From NCBI GenBank assembly GCA_030374805.1, contig JARGSG010000241.1, positions 327,391-391,390 of the forward strand: 64,000 bases of DNA. The letters run 5' to 3'. Shown in pieces: positions 1-10,779 of the stretch (within the stretch, counting starts at the first letter, position 1; every line of letters begins with the position of its first letter). Origin of the DNA: Gracilaria gracilis. Its lineage: Eukaryota; Rhodophyta; Florideophyceae; Gracilariales; Gracilariaceae. The notes under the pieces are model-generated. The model saw only the letters and a program-made list of their open reading frames with translations. It ran no database searches and had not been told where the DNA came from. The translations under genes and the position numbers were made by a program.

Positions 1-1589
1 CAGACCGTAAAAACCGAGGTCCTCAGCAATATTCTTCGCAGGTCCTCCGTCGTCCACATCGCGGAAGGCTCGAAACTTTGCTACTAGGGTTTTATTAGTG
101 GAACGCAGAATGCGAACCTGTTCTTCCATGGAATTTACCTGGGGGTAATGGCACCCTCACGGCGAGGTAGGGATACCGCAACCGCGGCCGCTGTCTGGGA
201 CGCCAGAGGCAGGCCAGTAGCGAATGAAGCAGGCCCGACAACGTACTGAGAGCTGGGCAACGAGGGCAATGGAAGTTCCCAGGATTCCTGGTGTTGGCTC
301 GAAGTCCGTGAGGAAACCTTCGCGTCGAGGGTAAGACTGGCCCGAATCGGGATTTCGGAAACCACCCGATTATCAGGACTATATCTATCATTACGACAAT
401 GGCTGCTTGTAAACACCCGTTTCACCCCAAATGGCTTCCAAGACATCGGTAAAACCATTCAACGGGGGAACACGGAATCTTCCGGAACAAATGTAGAAAT
501 CACCTCAAAAGAGGAAAAACACACAAACACTTTCTAGGTCGGGGGGTTACTTTGTAGTGCAATGACCGCGCGCGGGAAAACACCAGAAGACGTCCGGATC
601 TCTTTCTCAAAAGGCAAACCCAGCAGTAGAACCCTCCCAAGGATGACACGACTATGTCGGGTTTAACACTGAGGTCAACCCTTCGCGACCAGCGTAAGAA
701 GGTGGGAAAAGAAGGTACTCCGCGTGAACGGCGTGTGTGTGGTATCCTCTAAGGAAGCGAAGCTTTCAGAGTGTGGCAATTGCGACGCGGTGTCAGCACA
801 GGCCACGGATCGCGGGGAGCAACCCAAAAGGAAAAGAAAAAGACGCGCGAGTCAGGAGAGTAACCAAAGGAAATGGCAAATCTGGAGTACACCTTATACA
901 AGGGCGAATCCAGCAAGGGAATAGTTAGGTGGCGCAGGGGTATGCACAGGCCGCTAGCAACGGCGTATCCCTCCGAGGATGAGTAGAGTACCAACGAGGG
1001 CGAAGAGGTCTAGATCCCACCCTGTTTCGGGAGATTTACTGAGTGGCAGGCCCTTGGCGCCCTGCCAGTATATAGTGAGTGGTAATCTCCCGTAAGATAC
1101 GGCTAAAATATCATAAGTATCTAAAATGCATAAAATATAGCAGAAGGTACCAGCAATGCTGTGCCACCCTCCCTGACTCACTGTGTCCCACCTGTCCAGT
1201 CCACAGTAGTGGTAAAAGTATGTAGTCATATACTGCCGCTGCCGACAAGTCGAAAGAACTGCCAAGTACCAGAATATCCTCCAGGAGAGCTTTGCACTTC
1301 ACTAGCAACTTTTTAATGAATTCTTCGTACTACTCACTTCTGTAGGTTTATTCATATTTACCAGTTCCAACCGTTCTAGTGCAGGACTAGTCATGAAGCT
1401 TACAGCATACATTTTTTTTGTTTCCAGGTACGGTGGTGTCGATACTCGCAAATCTGTTTTCTATATATTTTAGAAATGATGTGGAGTATTTGCAAGAAAA
1501 GTTTTTGGGTTTCCCAGATTTTAGTGAACTACTATGGAGTTAATGAATACTTGCCACAATTGCTAAGTGTTTATTGATTTGCATTAAAG
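1..1589. other. Unassigned sequence, no supported gene
   Basis: Several short overlapping open frames occur on both strands (the longest, about 107 codons, is on the minus strand at 135-458). None carries a recognisable domain, and frames on opposite strands overlap each other extensively. I see no terminal repeats and no telomere-like or tandem structure. The right end (about 1320-1589) is AT-rich and could be the promoter or 5' leader of the gene at 1662. Confidence 0.4.
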
Positions 1590-1653
1590 GTACGTGAAGT
1601 ACATTTCAACTCGTTTCCGAGCTATATATTTAACGTTCAAATTATTTTTTTAG
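1590..1653 (+). other. Candidate 5'-UTR intron
   Basis: A GTACGT donor follows AAAG at 1589/1590, and a T-rich tract ending TTTTTTAG closes at 1653, eight bases before the ATG at 1662. The length of 64 bases matches other short intron candidates in the window. This rests only on splice-site consensus; without transcripts it could be chance. Confidence 0.3.
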
Positions 1654-1661
1654 ACCAAGCT

Positions 1662-2279
1662 ATGAGTCTTGTTCCTCGAAATTCTCTTGAGACTCGTCGA
1701 GAACAGAGTAGAGTTTCCGTTCATTTGGTATCAGAAGGCGATGAGGACGATACCATCGAAGAAGAGGGCTCTACGTCCGCCAATGTGAACAAATGGCTGC
1801 TTTTTGATGATCTTGACTGGAGGCCATTTTATCATCTTTCTGAGTGGGATGAGCCCCATTCCAATACGAAGAGAATTACTGTAGCCGTCTTGATGCCGTC
1901 AGGAATTCTTCGAGGCGACTTTTATGCCCAAATTCTTGAAAACCGGTTTTTAAAAATTAAGCTCACCTGGCCTCGGGCGATGATGCACATCGAAGTTCAG
2001 CATGAGAAGTGGTTGAATAATCCTTCTATAAAATATACTGACCTCCATCCAGAGATGATGGGATTTGAAAGAGCTCTCAAGCGTCTTCGTGAGCACAGCA
2101 AGGATCGGGTGTTGTCAATGTCGAAGATTCATCTGCCCTTCAGTGTGGAGCCACAGTTTCAATCTGATAATCTACGATTTACCTGCGGCTCAATCGTATT
2201 TAATATCCCTCTCAAGGCACCAGTGGAGAATTACGCTCTTGGCGCACAGAGTATTGATGAGTTTGAGTTGGTGAACTGA
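1662..2279 (+). CDS. Uncharacterised 205-residue protein
   Basis: This is a single uninterrupted frame from ATG to TGA and is the cleanest gene in the left part of the window. I do not recognise a family. The first 45 residues are polar and acidic (a DEDD-IEEE patch near residues 28-36). From about residue 70 it reads like a compact beta-rich domain: a hydrophobic strand with MPSG near residue 79, an aromatic-rich segment with LTWPR near 100, a helix with charged residues at about 130-150, then LPFSVEP near 160 and a final strand pair around NIPLKAP. The strand spacing loosely recalls CS/Hsp20-like folds, but that is only an impression. A possible 5'-UTR intron lies just upstream. The flanks are AT-rich without terminal repeats, so it could be a host gene or cargo of a decayed transposon. 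Confidence 0.6.
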   Translation: MSLVPRNSLETRREQSRVSVHLVSEGDEDDTIEEEGSTSANVNKWLLFDDLDWRPFYHLSEWDEPHSNTKRITVAVLMPSGILRGDFYAQILENRFLKIKLTWPRAMMHIEVQHEKWLNNPSIKYTDLHPEMMGFERALKRLREHSKDRVLSMSKIHLPFSVEPQFQSDNLRFTCGSIVFNIPLKAPVENYALGAQSIDEFELVN

Positions 2280-3301
2280 AAACATTTTTCAGAAGTTCAA
2301 CTGCATTGAAATATGTTTATAGATAGTTTGCGAGTGTTACTTTTATCATTGATTTTTACTCTTATATATTTCCTCTTTGACTAAAATTGTAATTGGACTC
2401 TCTCTTCTGAATGGCTTTAGAAAATGTTCGGGGACCAACTAAACTTCCGTATATTGGTCGTAGACCGTTTTCGTTTACATAAGTGTCGAATATCGGCATT
2501 TTGTGCTATAAGCATCACTTGTGTTAACTCAAGGTCTTTGCGTTGTTCACAAGTTGTGAATCTTAACATACATCTTGCTTACAAGTATTCTTCAAACGTT
2601 GGCTAGTTCTAATTTTTGACCTCATTTTAAACCGTCTTTATTAAAAGTTCTTTACCACTTACTTTCATTTAGTTCTTTTCTTGTTTATTTTTTCATTCTC
2701 TTTTGCAGTTGGTTTTTCCTGCTTTAATTTGGTACTTTTTCTTTTCTTTTATTCGTATGTATTCTACAATATGCTTTGCAGAGGGATACAAAACTTGCTT
2801 AAAAGCGAGGGACTAAGTAAAAATAATATTGCCTTTCACATATTAATTCGACAATATCCTATTTATCTATTGCGCTGCTTGAACAGGTATTTCCGCAAGC
2901 TCCAGCGAAGAAAATTTCCATTAATTTCATTAAGTGTACTACTATCTTACAGAGCCAAATTTTTAAGAAGACTTCTTAAGTCTTCGATTAATCCACGGAC
3001 TTTGTTTTTGTCCGGTACTGAATACTGAGATTTTGCAAGTTGGGGTACAAACTTAATCTTAGTCACGTACTAGGACGCCTTTCCCAATTGACGTAATTTA
3101 GTTTTATGAACTTCTTTTTGGAGGTGCATCATATATTCGGTTAGGATTTTATCAATTTCTATTTCTTCTTTTACTATTTTATGATATTTATTGCATTTAT
3201 AAATTCATATTTAATGCGTTTAATGGACTCATCGCGGCCTTGCGGCCGGATTTCATACCCATTTGACCTTCGAAGCTCATGTGTGACACCATATGACATT
3301 A
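2280..3301. other. AT-rich spacer downstream of the 1662 gene
   Basis: The stretch is AT-rich with no convincing coding signal. A 115-codon open frame at 2681-3028 has no ATG at its start and consists mostly of F, L, S and R codons expected from T-rich DNA. The last 60 bases, ending in the TTA at 3299-3301, form the left flank of the Harbinger-like element. Confidence 0.5.
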
Positions 3302-3317
3302 GACCATTTTAACTAAG
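3302..3317 (+). repeat. Left terminal inverted repeat of Harbinger-like element
   Basis: GACCATTTTAACTAAG pairs with the reverse complement of 6035-6050 with one mismatch (A versus C at the second base). The preceding TTA (3299-3301) fits the TWA target preference of this superfamily. Confidence 0.75.
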
Positions 3318-3511
3318 CGAAAATGGAGCTTGTTTTTGAAATAAGCCAGGCTCAGCAAGAGATCGCTGTTTAATTAGGCAAAACCGCTGCGCTACAAAGA
3401 GCGCTTATTTCGAAATAGAGGCAAAACTAAGGGCCTCCCGCAACCCGCCTTCACTACACCTTAGCTTGTTGCTGCCGTGACGACGAAGATTACCACTTGT
3501 TTCTGTTTACC

Positions 3512-4548
3512 ATGACATCTATTCCCATTGATCCAACCAATCAAACAACAGATCCAGAATCGCCTCCGTCTCACGATGAACTCCCCCTCCTCACTCCGCT
3601 CACAAGTCTTCCTCCGCCTCCGAACGGGGAACAAAATGTAGAACAATCTCTACCATCGACGAGGCCTCAACCAGCCTCAGTAATTCCAACCGGCGGCATT
3701 CAACGCTTTGTAATGAATAAAGTTGAGAAGGCATGGGTTATACAGCGACTTATCGCGGACTCCAGAAGATGAAAACGTTGGACGCTACATGCGTTCGGGT
3801 GGCAACTAGCGCAAGCTCACGGCACGTTTCAGATGCCGTTCTTATCGACGAGCTCAAGCAGTATGGAATCAGCTGGAGACGTGAGTACATGGCTCGAGTC
3901 ACTTCCGAAAATGTGCGTCATGTCGCAAACACAGTCGGAGAGATGGCAAAGAAAGTAAGAGTAGCGCACGAACAAACTGAACTAAATGGCCCAGTTGCGG
4001 CACCTCGAGGCATTGAAAATGACGCACAGCACTGTCTGGATCAGGCGATTCTAGATTACAAGCACGAAGCGTCTGAACAAACGCTAACTACAGATGATGA
4101 CGCGAGGCGGGCGATGTCACGAACGCGAGAGTCCCGTGCAGAAAAGGAGAAGCGAAACCGTGAACGAAAACAACAGTTTGAGCAAAACAAACGCCGTCGT
4201 GAAGAAAAGCAGAAGGCCCGAGAACGAAGGCAGATTGCTGCGGAGTTACGGAACCTGCGTGCGCAGACTCGAATTGCGAACCCAGCTTGTCCGAGCGCCG
4301 CTCTTCAACGTCGGCAAGCTGAGCAGTTCGGCATCTTGGTTGAACTTTTCGCGAAGAGTAACGAGCTCCGAGCTACTCAACCATCAACGCCGCTTCCTCC
4401 TCCGCTTCCTGATGCACCTCTTCTCATTGACCCTGCGCTGGTCTCACTCTCTGAGCAGCAAACCGCGCCCCACAACTCCGATGCTCAAAGCGCACCTTCT
4501 TCCAACGGTCGGGATGGGGATGTCGATATCGACTTGTCGAATTCGTGA
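3512..4548 (+). CDS. Harbinger-associated basic coiled-coil protein, frame-changed
   Basis: This is the likely DNA-binding partner of the neighbouring transposase. The N-terminal part (ATG at 3512, open to a TGA at 3770) is proline- and serine-rich and ends in a helix-like segment (VEKAWVIQRL). The main part, open from 3733 to 4548, has a W/Y-containing segment (ELKQYGISWRREY). It then has a strongly basic coiled coil of K, R, E and Q (about 4130-4270) and an acidic C-terminus. In related elements the equivalent protein carries a Myb/SANT-like domain; I cannot show a full one here. The two parts are in different frames. Either one -1 change, or two +1 changes near 3770 and 3807, joins them. 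Two +1 changes also keep a 12-codon bridge open. An intron or a sequence error is equally possible. Confidence 0.55.
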
Positions 4549-4705
4549 TCTCTTTGTCGTCCGCTTTCCTTCGTTTTGACTAAGCGCTTTTTGCTCAACG
4601 CTTCGCGCGCGCTTGCGCTGCGCTCGCTGGCGCTTGCTCCGCTGCCGACTTTGCGCTCGCGCTTCGCGCAAAGCGCAATCACAGTAAAAGGTTTTCCTGG
4701 TTTGA
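4549..4705. other. GC-rich convergent intergenic region
   Basis: This lies between the stop codons of the two convergent transposon genes. It is dense in GCGCT/AGCGC and TTCGCG/CGCGAA words that can form several alternative hairpins, for example around 4650-4677. It may act as a shared transcription end, by inference from position only. Confidence 0.35.
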
Positions 4706-5917
4706 TTAGCTTTCCTCGTCCTTGCGCTCAAGCTCTTGCAGCTTCTCTTCGTACCTAGAACGAGGTTGTAGCACATAGCCTCGTCTTTCGAATTCCCAGT
4801 TGCAGAACATGGCAGCCGTTGTGTATGCGAGTGGGAAGAGCTCCGTTTCAAACGGCCGTCGGCCAAGAAAAAGACGATACCTGTTATTAATATAACCAAT
4901 TCCCCACTCGTTCACCATTCTCTGCTTACGAATGCACCTGTTGTACTGTGTTCTATACATCCAAGATGTACTCTCGTTCCTTTTATAGGGAACTACGAGC
5001 TCTCCACTCCCAGCGAATCCCATATCTGCCATACCATGCTGCCCGGGTGAAATAAATTCTGCCGGTCTCCGGAACACTTCGGATGTTAGGTACATGTTTC
5101 GGTCACTTTCCGCCCCTTTGTCGCTGATCTCCACTCTTATGAAGCGACCAAATAGGTCGCAATACACAAGAACGGAATACGCGTGAGCCTTTTTATAGCC
5201 GTCATAGGCACGCTCTTGCTCACTACTGTCCTTAGGCCTCCAACGCTTGTTCTTATGACCATCAACAAAGAACACGCACTTTTGAAAGCCGATGATCAAA
5301 TCCTCCATATCACAGCGCTCAATCTCATCAGGCCATCGAATACGTTTGGGGCTTTCCGCATCGAAGGTAGCGTACAATGCGTAAAGTACATGCCTAAAGT
5401 AGTTAGAAACTGTTCCGTTTGATATACCGAATCGGTGTCCCGTTCGTTCCACACCAATTCCACCTTCGTTTCCCCCTCCAAGTACATCAAAGAACATGAA
5501 AAGCATTTCTTTGTTTGTTAGTCTTCGTTTTCGTGACGTTCGAGGTGCTTCATTATGCTCATCTCGCACATCGAAAGGTTGCTGCAATCGAGCGGCAACT
5601 AAAATGTAGAGCTCGTCATAAAGCTCTCTGCTCATGTGAATAGTTTTTTCGAACATTGTGATGTCTGGATCGAGAAACCGAATGTTGTGATACAGGTTAG
5701 AACATGTTCTTCTACCATAAAGACTTTTTGAACCTGTAACGGAGTTCCCTCTGCCGGGGTGGTCCGTTTCTTCAGTGCACTCGTCTTCTGGTGTCTCGAT
5801 TATCTGAGAAAGGGAATGACCCTCAAGGACAAGCATGTCAGTGTGAGCCGCTGTCTGTGCCATTTGTTCTGCAAGGAAGAGTGGAAGGGTGATGTTGGTC
5901 TGCATTTTGTTCGTCAC
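4706..5917 (-). CDS. PIF/Harbinger-type DDE transposase
   Basis: This uninterrupted 403-residue protein should cut and join the ends of the surrounding element in the nucleus. A helix-turn-helix-like segment sits at about residues 130-175 (RLTNKEMLFMFF ... FGISNGTVSNYF). The catalytic core of the DDE_Tnp_4 type follows. The first Asp is in FFVDG (D219), a conserved CDLFG lies at 253-257, the second Asp is in GMADMGF (D298), and the Glu is in VNEWG (E337), in the position usually read as ExxFG in relatives. All three metal-binding residues are therefore present, and the length is normal for the superfamily. It faces its partner gene inside 16-bp inverted repeats. The acidic N-terminus (residues 40-55) is not diagnostic. 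Related HARBI1-type host genes are an alternative, but the repeat-bounded context favours a transposon. Confidence 0.85.
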   Translation of the reverse strand: MTNKMQTNITLPLFLAEQMAQTAAHTDMLVLEGHSLSQIIETPEDECTEETDHPGRGNSVTGSKSLYGRRTCSNLYHNIRFLDPDITMFEKTIHMSRELYDELYILVAARLQQPFDVRDEHNEAPRTSRKRRLTNKEMLFMFFDVLGGGNEGGIGVERTGHRFGISNGTVSNYFRHVLYALYATFDAESPKRIRWPDEIERCDMEDLIIGFQKCVFFVDGHKNKRWRPKDSSEQERAYDGYKKAHAYSVLVYCDLFGRFIRVEISDKGAESDRNMYLTSEVFRRPAEFISPGQHGMADMGFAGSGELVVPYKRNESTSWMYRTQYNRCIRKQRMVNEWGIGYINNRYRLFLGRRPFETELFPLAYTTAAMFCNWEFERRGYVLQPRSRYEEKLQELERKDEES

Positions 5918-6034
5918 TCGGCTGATTATTTGGCCTGTGCGATCGCAGAAATAGGCATTGAAACAAAGGTTTTGTCTTGATTCAAATTTTACAAATGGGC
6001 TGAATTCCTTTGCTTAGCAGCTAAGGGAAAAAAC

Positions 6035-6050
6035 CTTAGTTAAAATGGGC
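6035..6050 (-). repeat. Right terminal inverted repeat of Harbinger-like element
   Basis: On the minus strand this reads GCCCATTTTAACTAAG and matches the left repeat at 15 of 16 positions. It is followed by TAT rather than the left-hand TTA, so the target duplication is imperfect or one base has mutated. Confidence 0.75.
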
Positions 6051-7418
6051 TATTTTAAGGTGTCAAAGAAGTTATCTGTGTCCTCACTACCATCAATGTT
6101 GGCGTTGATGATGTCACATAGGTACTGTCAACATATATCGAGAAGCTGTAAGTATTACGTCGTTGTATACATCTGAACCTTCTAGAAGTTTTTGGCAGCC
6201 TCCGTTCCGCGTGAGCTTCCACAATAGTTTCTACGCTAAAAACATTGTTCGCATATGGCCCAATGTGATTGGTTTTTTTAGAACACTGTCCTTGATAGAC
6301 TTGATTTCGAAGGTCTGATTCTCTATAAAAACTCTGGCCGATCCACCGAATTCTTCTCTGCTGGAATGATGATCCACGTTCTCAACCATCGAATCAGTGT
6401 TCTATCATTGGTAGCATCGCAAGTAAATATTGCGCTTGCGAAACTGCGTGACCATCCAGCCCTAGAAGATTTTGCTATATAAAATTCCCTAGGTTTCGAT
6501 GAGCAACAGACATCCAGCTCATTAGTGACGTTTGATTTCTAACCTCTTCTGGGTTGTTTCCAATGAGTCCAAAACCCTGTTTCCAGGTACCGCCGTCATC
6601 CTCGTCATTCATTACGGACACGGATCTTTCCTCCGAACCATCGTCTTCGACACTGCCGTCACCCACATACCGAGTAAACTCCACTCATAGCCCTCTGGCC
6701 AACCAGTTGTTCACTTTGGAACCCCGATATCCCCTGGTTTACACTCACTCGCCACCGTCGTTGCCCTTGTGTCAACAACCCGCTGCTGTTGACAACCCGC
6801 TTTTCAGTGGAATCAGATTTGCTTTCGAGTTTAATGAGGCTACTGAAGTTGGTCGGCGTCGTGTACTGCCCATCACCGACGCGGTTAACATATACATTTC
6901 ACGCGTGGCGAATGATTGCATCAAGCAATAGCGTAAACGTATCCTCAAACGCCGCTTCAGAAGCCTTCTTTGCGACAATTTTGATATCCGTTTCAACAGC
7001 CGTGCGCAACTCCGCGAACATTTTTCTGGTAGCCGACACCGCAACAAGGTCCTGAACAAGCGTTTCCCACCAGGTTGTTACGATTTTGGGATACCCTCGT
7101 TCAACAACTGGAAGCAGTAAGAGGATCACCGTCGTAGACGCAAGCATCAGGCAGCTGTCATCAAAGAAGACTGACGTCAAGAGCGCTACTTCTAAGTAAA
7201 AAATAGGATAAAGATAGCAAGTTGATAAAATTTCCAAGAGTCGGTCGTTCTGCTTTTCGAACTAGCGTTTCCAGTTTCGGCTGCCTTCTAATTACTTTGC
7301 ATTTTCAACGGAGAAGTAGCCGTACAGGTCTTACCATCTTCCCGAACGCTGGACGCATTGTAATTGCACTTAAGAAACCTTATTATAGCCACTCCGATTT
7401 GCAAGTGCAATTTTACAG
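6051..7418. other. Unassigned region with degenerate open frames
   Basis: Nothing here is recognisable with confidence. The best candidates are a plus frame with an internal ATG near 6563 ending at 6931 (proline/serine-rich, no domain) and a minus frame at 7237-6899. The C-terminal half of the minus frame looks helical and protein-like (TTWWETLVQDL ... AVETDIKIVAKKA). The two overlap by only 33 bases, so both could be remnants of older genes or transposons. Confidence 0.35.
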
Positions 7419-7488
7419 TGAAGGGACTCGAACTCGAGACCTCTTTAGTAAAAACCGCTCCGCCTACCCACTAGGCCACACGAGCGCC
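7419..7488 (-). ncRNA. tRNA-like sequence (SINE head or decayed tRNA)
   Basis: Read on the minus strand, both internal RNA polymerase III promoter elements are present: TGGCCTAGTGGG (A box, 7479-7468) and AGTTCGAGTCC (B box, 7434-7424), about 33 bases apart. A D-arm with GCC/GGC pairing can be drawn. The acceptor, anticodon and T stems do not pair properly, so a working tRNA is unlikely. A tRNA-derived SINE or a pseudo-tRNA is more likely. It lies about 160 bases upstream of the first gypsy gag remnant but is far longer than a primer-binding site. Confidence 0.4.
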
Positions 7489-7649
7489 AACTGCTCGTCT
7501 GAAACTAAAAAATTACAATTTTTTAAAGAGCCATATCCCAAAACGTGCGATTGTGAACCAATTTCGAAGGTTATGTAATTCATACAAGCACTACCAAGAC
7601 AACCCCGCAAGGCAATCTAGGTACCTCTCTACAGCTACGCACTACTCAG

Positions 7650-8470
7650 ATGTTACATAATACGGCTCGCGCGTTTTATGAATCCAGGTCCCAAATGGAA
7701 ATATTGCAACAAAGTGCCCAAACCAAGATTTCAGCATTGGAAACTTCGTTAACTATTCTCGCTAACAATGAAGGTTTCCCTTCAAATAAGAAAATCAATA
7801 AGCCTCCTATATACACGGGAAAGCAAAATATTGAGAGTTGGATCACTCAAAGCAGGAATGATCTGGATGGAACAACCGACGAGAAAGCTTTTACTATCGC
7901 TCTCAGTTACATTAGTGATTCAGCACATGAGTGGTATCTGGCCCAAAAATGTAGCGGTGTAGAGCTTAACACTCTTGAAAATCTTCTTCAACATTTGAAA
8001 AATGAGGTTCACCATTGTCAATAAGGAGAAACATGTACGAGATAAACTAAGCAAATGGAAGCAGTACAAGGATGTTCAGCAAAACAATGAGGACTTCTTG
8101 AAAATTGTGCTCGAAATTCCAAGTATCAGTATGGAAGAAGAGCTTGAAAGGTACAATGGGGGCTCGACACGTTATATTTGGGAAGACCTGTGCACGAACG
8201 AGAACAAGTCTCTTACTGAAGCAATGAAAGACGCCTAACGCGTGGAATCAGCTTTCCGAAGGGATGTAGAAGCACGATTTGGCAGGCAGGTAGGCAGCTC
8301 TGAATGATCTCAAGAACCGGTACCAATAAACATTTTAAATAGGAATTGGAAGAAGCTAACTAAGGAAGAACTCGAAAACTGCCGGAAACTAGGACTTTGT
8401 TTCGGTTACCGACAGCCCGGGCACTTGGCGCGCCACCAGCGCTGTCCAAGAATTTTTCAAAGGAAATGAC
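7650..8470 (+). pseudogene. gag remnant of gypsy copy 1
   Basis: An ATG frame (7650-8024) with a helical capsid-like composition ends at a TAA. The next frame (+1) continues the same domain to 8238, with the typical KWKQYKDV ... NNEDFLKIVLEI segment. In-frame stops follow at 8236 and about 8307. A degenerate zinc knuckle at about 8385-8440 reads CFGY-x3-GH with no Cys at the fourth position. Gag would package element RNA in virus-like particles; this copy cannot do so. Confidence 0.65.
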
Positions 8471-8682
8471 ACACACCTCACCTTCCGTACTTGCGTCAGT
8501 TCCAGTGAAACCCCATTGTAACCCATTGAACTTCATCGAAATACATCCAATGGAAGTACTAGTCACTAACAAAACCACCGAATCTGCAGATAACCAAGGA
8601 CACCACTGAACCCCACCGAGAAACGGAGGAAAAAGACTACTTACATCTCATTTAGCGTCACCATTCAAAAACTCTAATGCCG

Positions 8683-8998
8683 GACTACTCTTTGGTTCTA
8701 TAGAAGTGAATGGACGAAAATACATGGCTCCAATTGATAATGGATCTGAGATAAGTTGTTTATCAGAAGCCCTCTGCAAGAATATGAGAATACCAACCAT
8801 TTCTACCCATCATGAAGCCAAAATGGCCACCGGCTCCATAACTATTCTCCACGAAACCAAAGCAGAATGAGTAGATATCAACCTTGGAAATTTGTATGAG
8901 AAACGACGCTTTGCAATATGCACATTATATGAACATGGCTTCATATTAGGAAAAGACTGGTTGCACAAATACAATCCATGTATCAACCATAGAACCAA
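8683..8998 (+). pseudogene. Aspartic protease remnant of gypsy copy 1
   Basis: The retropepsin active-site region appears as IDNGSE at about 8733-8750, against the canonical D-S/T-G-A/S. The characteristic C-terminal ILGKDWL segment lies near 8946-8966. A TGA interrupts the domain at about 8868. The protease would normally process the Gag-Pol polyprotein. Confidence 0.6.
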
Positions 8999-9312
8999 TT
9001 AAATATCTTTCATAAACAACTCGGAAACTATTTCCGTAATGTCAAACATTAAGCGAACTGAGAAACTAATATCCATGAATGAAGAGTATTAAGAAATTAG
9101 TTCGAAGAAAACTACCTGTGTTTGCCGTCGCACTCCAGCCGTCGACGAAAGAAAACCAAGCACCAAATGAAGGCCCTAGGACAATACAAATACTACAATA
9201 CTATAAAGAACTTTACCCCGAGAGTTTACCAAAAGGACTACCTCCTCACAGAAACTAAGATTTTCACATCGAACTCACCCCCGATGCAAATCCACAGAAG
9301 AAAGTTTCCCGT

Positions 9313-10130
9313 ATGTCGGACAAGGAATTGAACGAACTTAGAACCCAGCTCGACCGCATTATTGAACAAGGATGTGTCCGCCCCAGTACAAGCCCATGGG
9401 GTGCCCCTTTTCTGTTTGCAGCAACAAAGATAAACGTTTACGCCTTTTTATTGATTACCGTGCACTATAAAGACTCACGGTCAATAACAGCTACCCCATT
9501 CCGAGAATTTACGATATATTCGGCCAACTTCGCGGCTCAAAAGTGTTTTCAACAATAGATCTAAGATGAGGATATCACCTAATTCGACTCTCCGAGACTT
9601 CCATTCCATTAACAGCGTTCAGGCCAAGGTATGGACATTATGAATCCTCGTACTACTATTTGGACTAGCAAATGCTCCCGCAAGCTTAATGAGTCTCATG
9701 CACGATGTTCTCAAATAACACCTAGACAACTTCGTTCTGGTGTATCTAGACGACATACGCATCTTAGCAAAAATATAGACGAGCATATAGAACATATCAG
9801 ACTTGTATTTGACAAGCTTCGGCCGCACAAGCTTTATGGAAAACTTTCGCAATGAGAGTTACTACGAAGTAAAGTCGAATATCTTGGACATATTGTTAGC
9901 AATGAAGGAATATCAGTTGAAGAACAGAAAGTGAAAGCAATATCAAATTGGGAAATATCACAAAACAAAACCGATGTACAAGCCTTTCTTGGACTGGTTG
10001 ATTGCAACCAAAGATTCATTAAGAACTGTTCCCAAATATCAGAACCGCTTATTATTCTTCTGGTAAGAACCAATATCAATGGGGAAAAAAACAAAATTCT
10101 GCATTTCAAGACCTCAAGGATGCAGTTTCA
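9313..10130 (+). pseudogene. Reverse transcriptase remnant of gypsy copy 1
   Basis: The start resembles the usual N-terminus (QLDRIIEQG, then PSTSPWGAP). The catalytic YLDD box is present at 9743-9754, and LGHIVSNEGI follows at about 9889-9918. Between these the frame changes several times and stops interrupt it. The thumb/connection part continues through KTDVQAFLGLV. The intact YLDD box with otherwise broken frames shows decay after insertion. Confidence 0.7.
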
Positions 10131-10154
10131 CGTACCCTTGTACTTCGTTATTTT

Positions 10155-10678
10155 GATCCAAACCTACCTAGAATAGTGGCAACGGGTGCCTCTCAGTATG
10201 CATTGGGAGCTGTGTTGGAACAAGTAGAAGGATCTACCACACGACCTGTCGCATATCACTCCCGAATATTCAACCCTGCGGAGCAAGGCTATGCCGCACG
10301 CGAGTGGGAATTACTCTGCTTAATCGACGACTCAGAGTATGTGGAGTTTACTTACACGGTCATAAGTTCACCATTTGTACGTATAATTTTCCCTTGAAAT
10401 AACATGAGACTCAACCGAACCTTTCACAACGACAAGTGCGCTGGTTTGAAAAAATTGTAGAGTTTGACTTCAAATTCGAACTAATCAAAGGGAAATCAAA
10501 TGCTGTTGCAGATGCACTCTCCAGGTATCCGAGAAATGTTGAAGATAAGCAAGCCAGTAATCTCTCGATACTTGAAGAAACAATACGGAAAAAAAGCCCA
10601 CGAATTCCATATCCTGTATCAGTAAAATATCTAAAAGATATGCGCGCATTCACTAGCGCATACAGAAAAAACAAATAA
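10155..10678 (+). pseudogene. RNase H and linker remnant of gypsy copy 1
   Basis: The segment ATGASQYALGAVLEQ near 10174 corresponds to the RNase H start, but the first catalytic Asp of TDAS is Gly. YHSRIFNPAEQ and the helix with REWELLCLI follow. A frame change precedes RWFEKIVEFDFKFELIKG and ADALSRYP (10436-10540), the standard end of RNase H before the integrase linker. Confidence 0.65.
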
Positions 10679-10779
10679 ATCTCTTCGGTCTACAGGAATC
10701 CGTCACTCTCATTCAATAGGAAATGAAAAATTCCATATCGCAATAATAAGCTTTGCGTACCGAGTGGCGATATTCGAAA

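Larger units (their letters stand above)
3302..6050. mobile_element. PIF/Harbinger-like DNA transposon, near complete
   Basis: The element is bounded by 16-bp terminal inverted repeats: 3302-3317 on the left and 6035-6050 on the right, matching at 15 of 16 positions with the shared core CCATTTTAACTAAG. Inside are two convergent genes: a rightward basic coiled-coil protein (3512-4548) and a leftward DDE transposase (4706-5917). This two-gene design, transposase plus a DNA-binding partner, is typical of PIF/Harbinger elements. The usual 3-bp target duplication is not clean: TTA sits on the left and TAT on the right, so only TA is shared. The intergenic part (4549-4705) is GC-rich with imperfect GCGC/CGCGC inverted repeats. 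The intact catalytic residues suggest a fairly recent insertion. Confidence 0.75.

Noticed and set aside
2681..3028. 115-codon open frame
   Set aside because: It starts at TTG, sits in T-rich DNA and is mostly F, L, S and R codons; nothing else supports it as a gene.
3302..6050. Tc1/mariner-type element, because TA flanks both ends
   Set aside because: The transposase core (VDG, DMGF, NEWG) and the two-gene layout match PIF/Harbinger; the TA is likely part of an imperfect 3-bp duplication.
7419..7488. Functional tRNA gene
   Set aside because: Acceptor, anticodon and T stems do not pair and no credible anticodon loop can be drawn.
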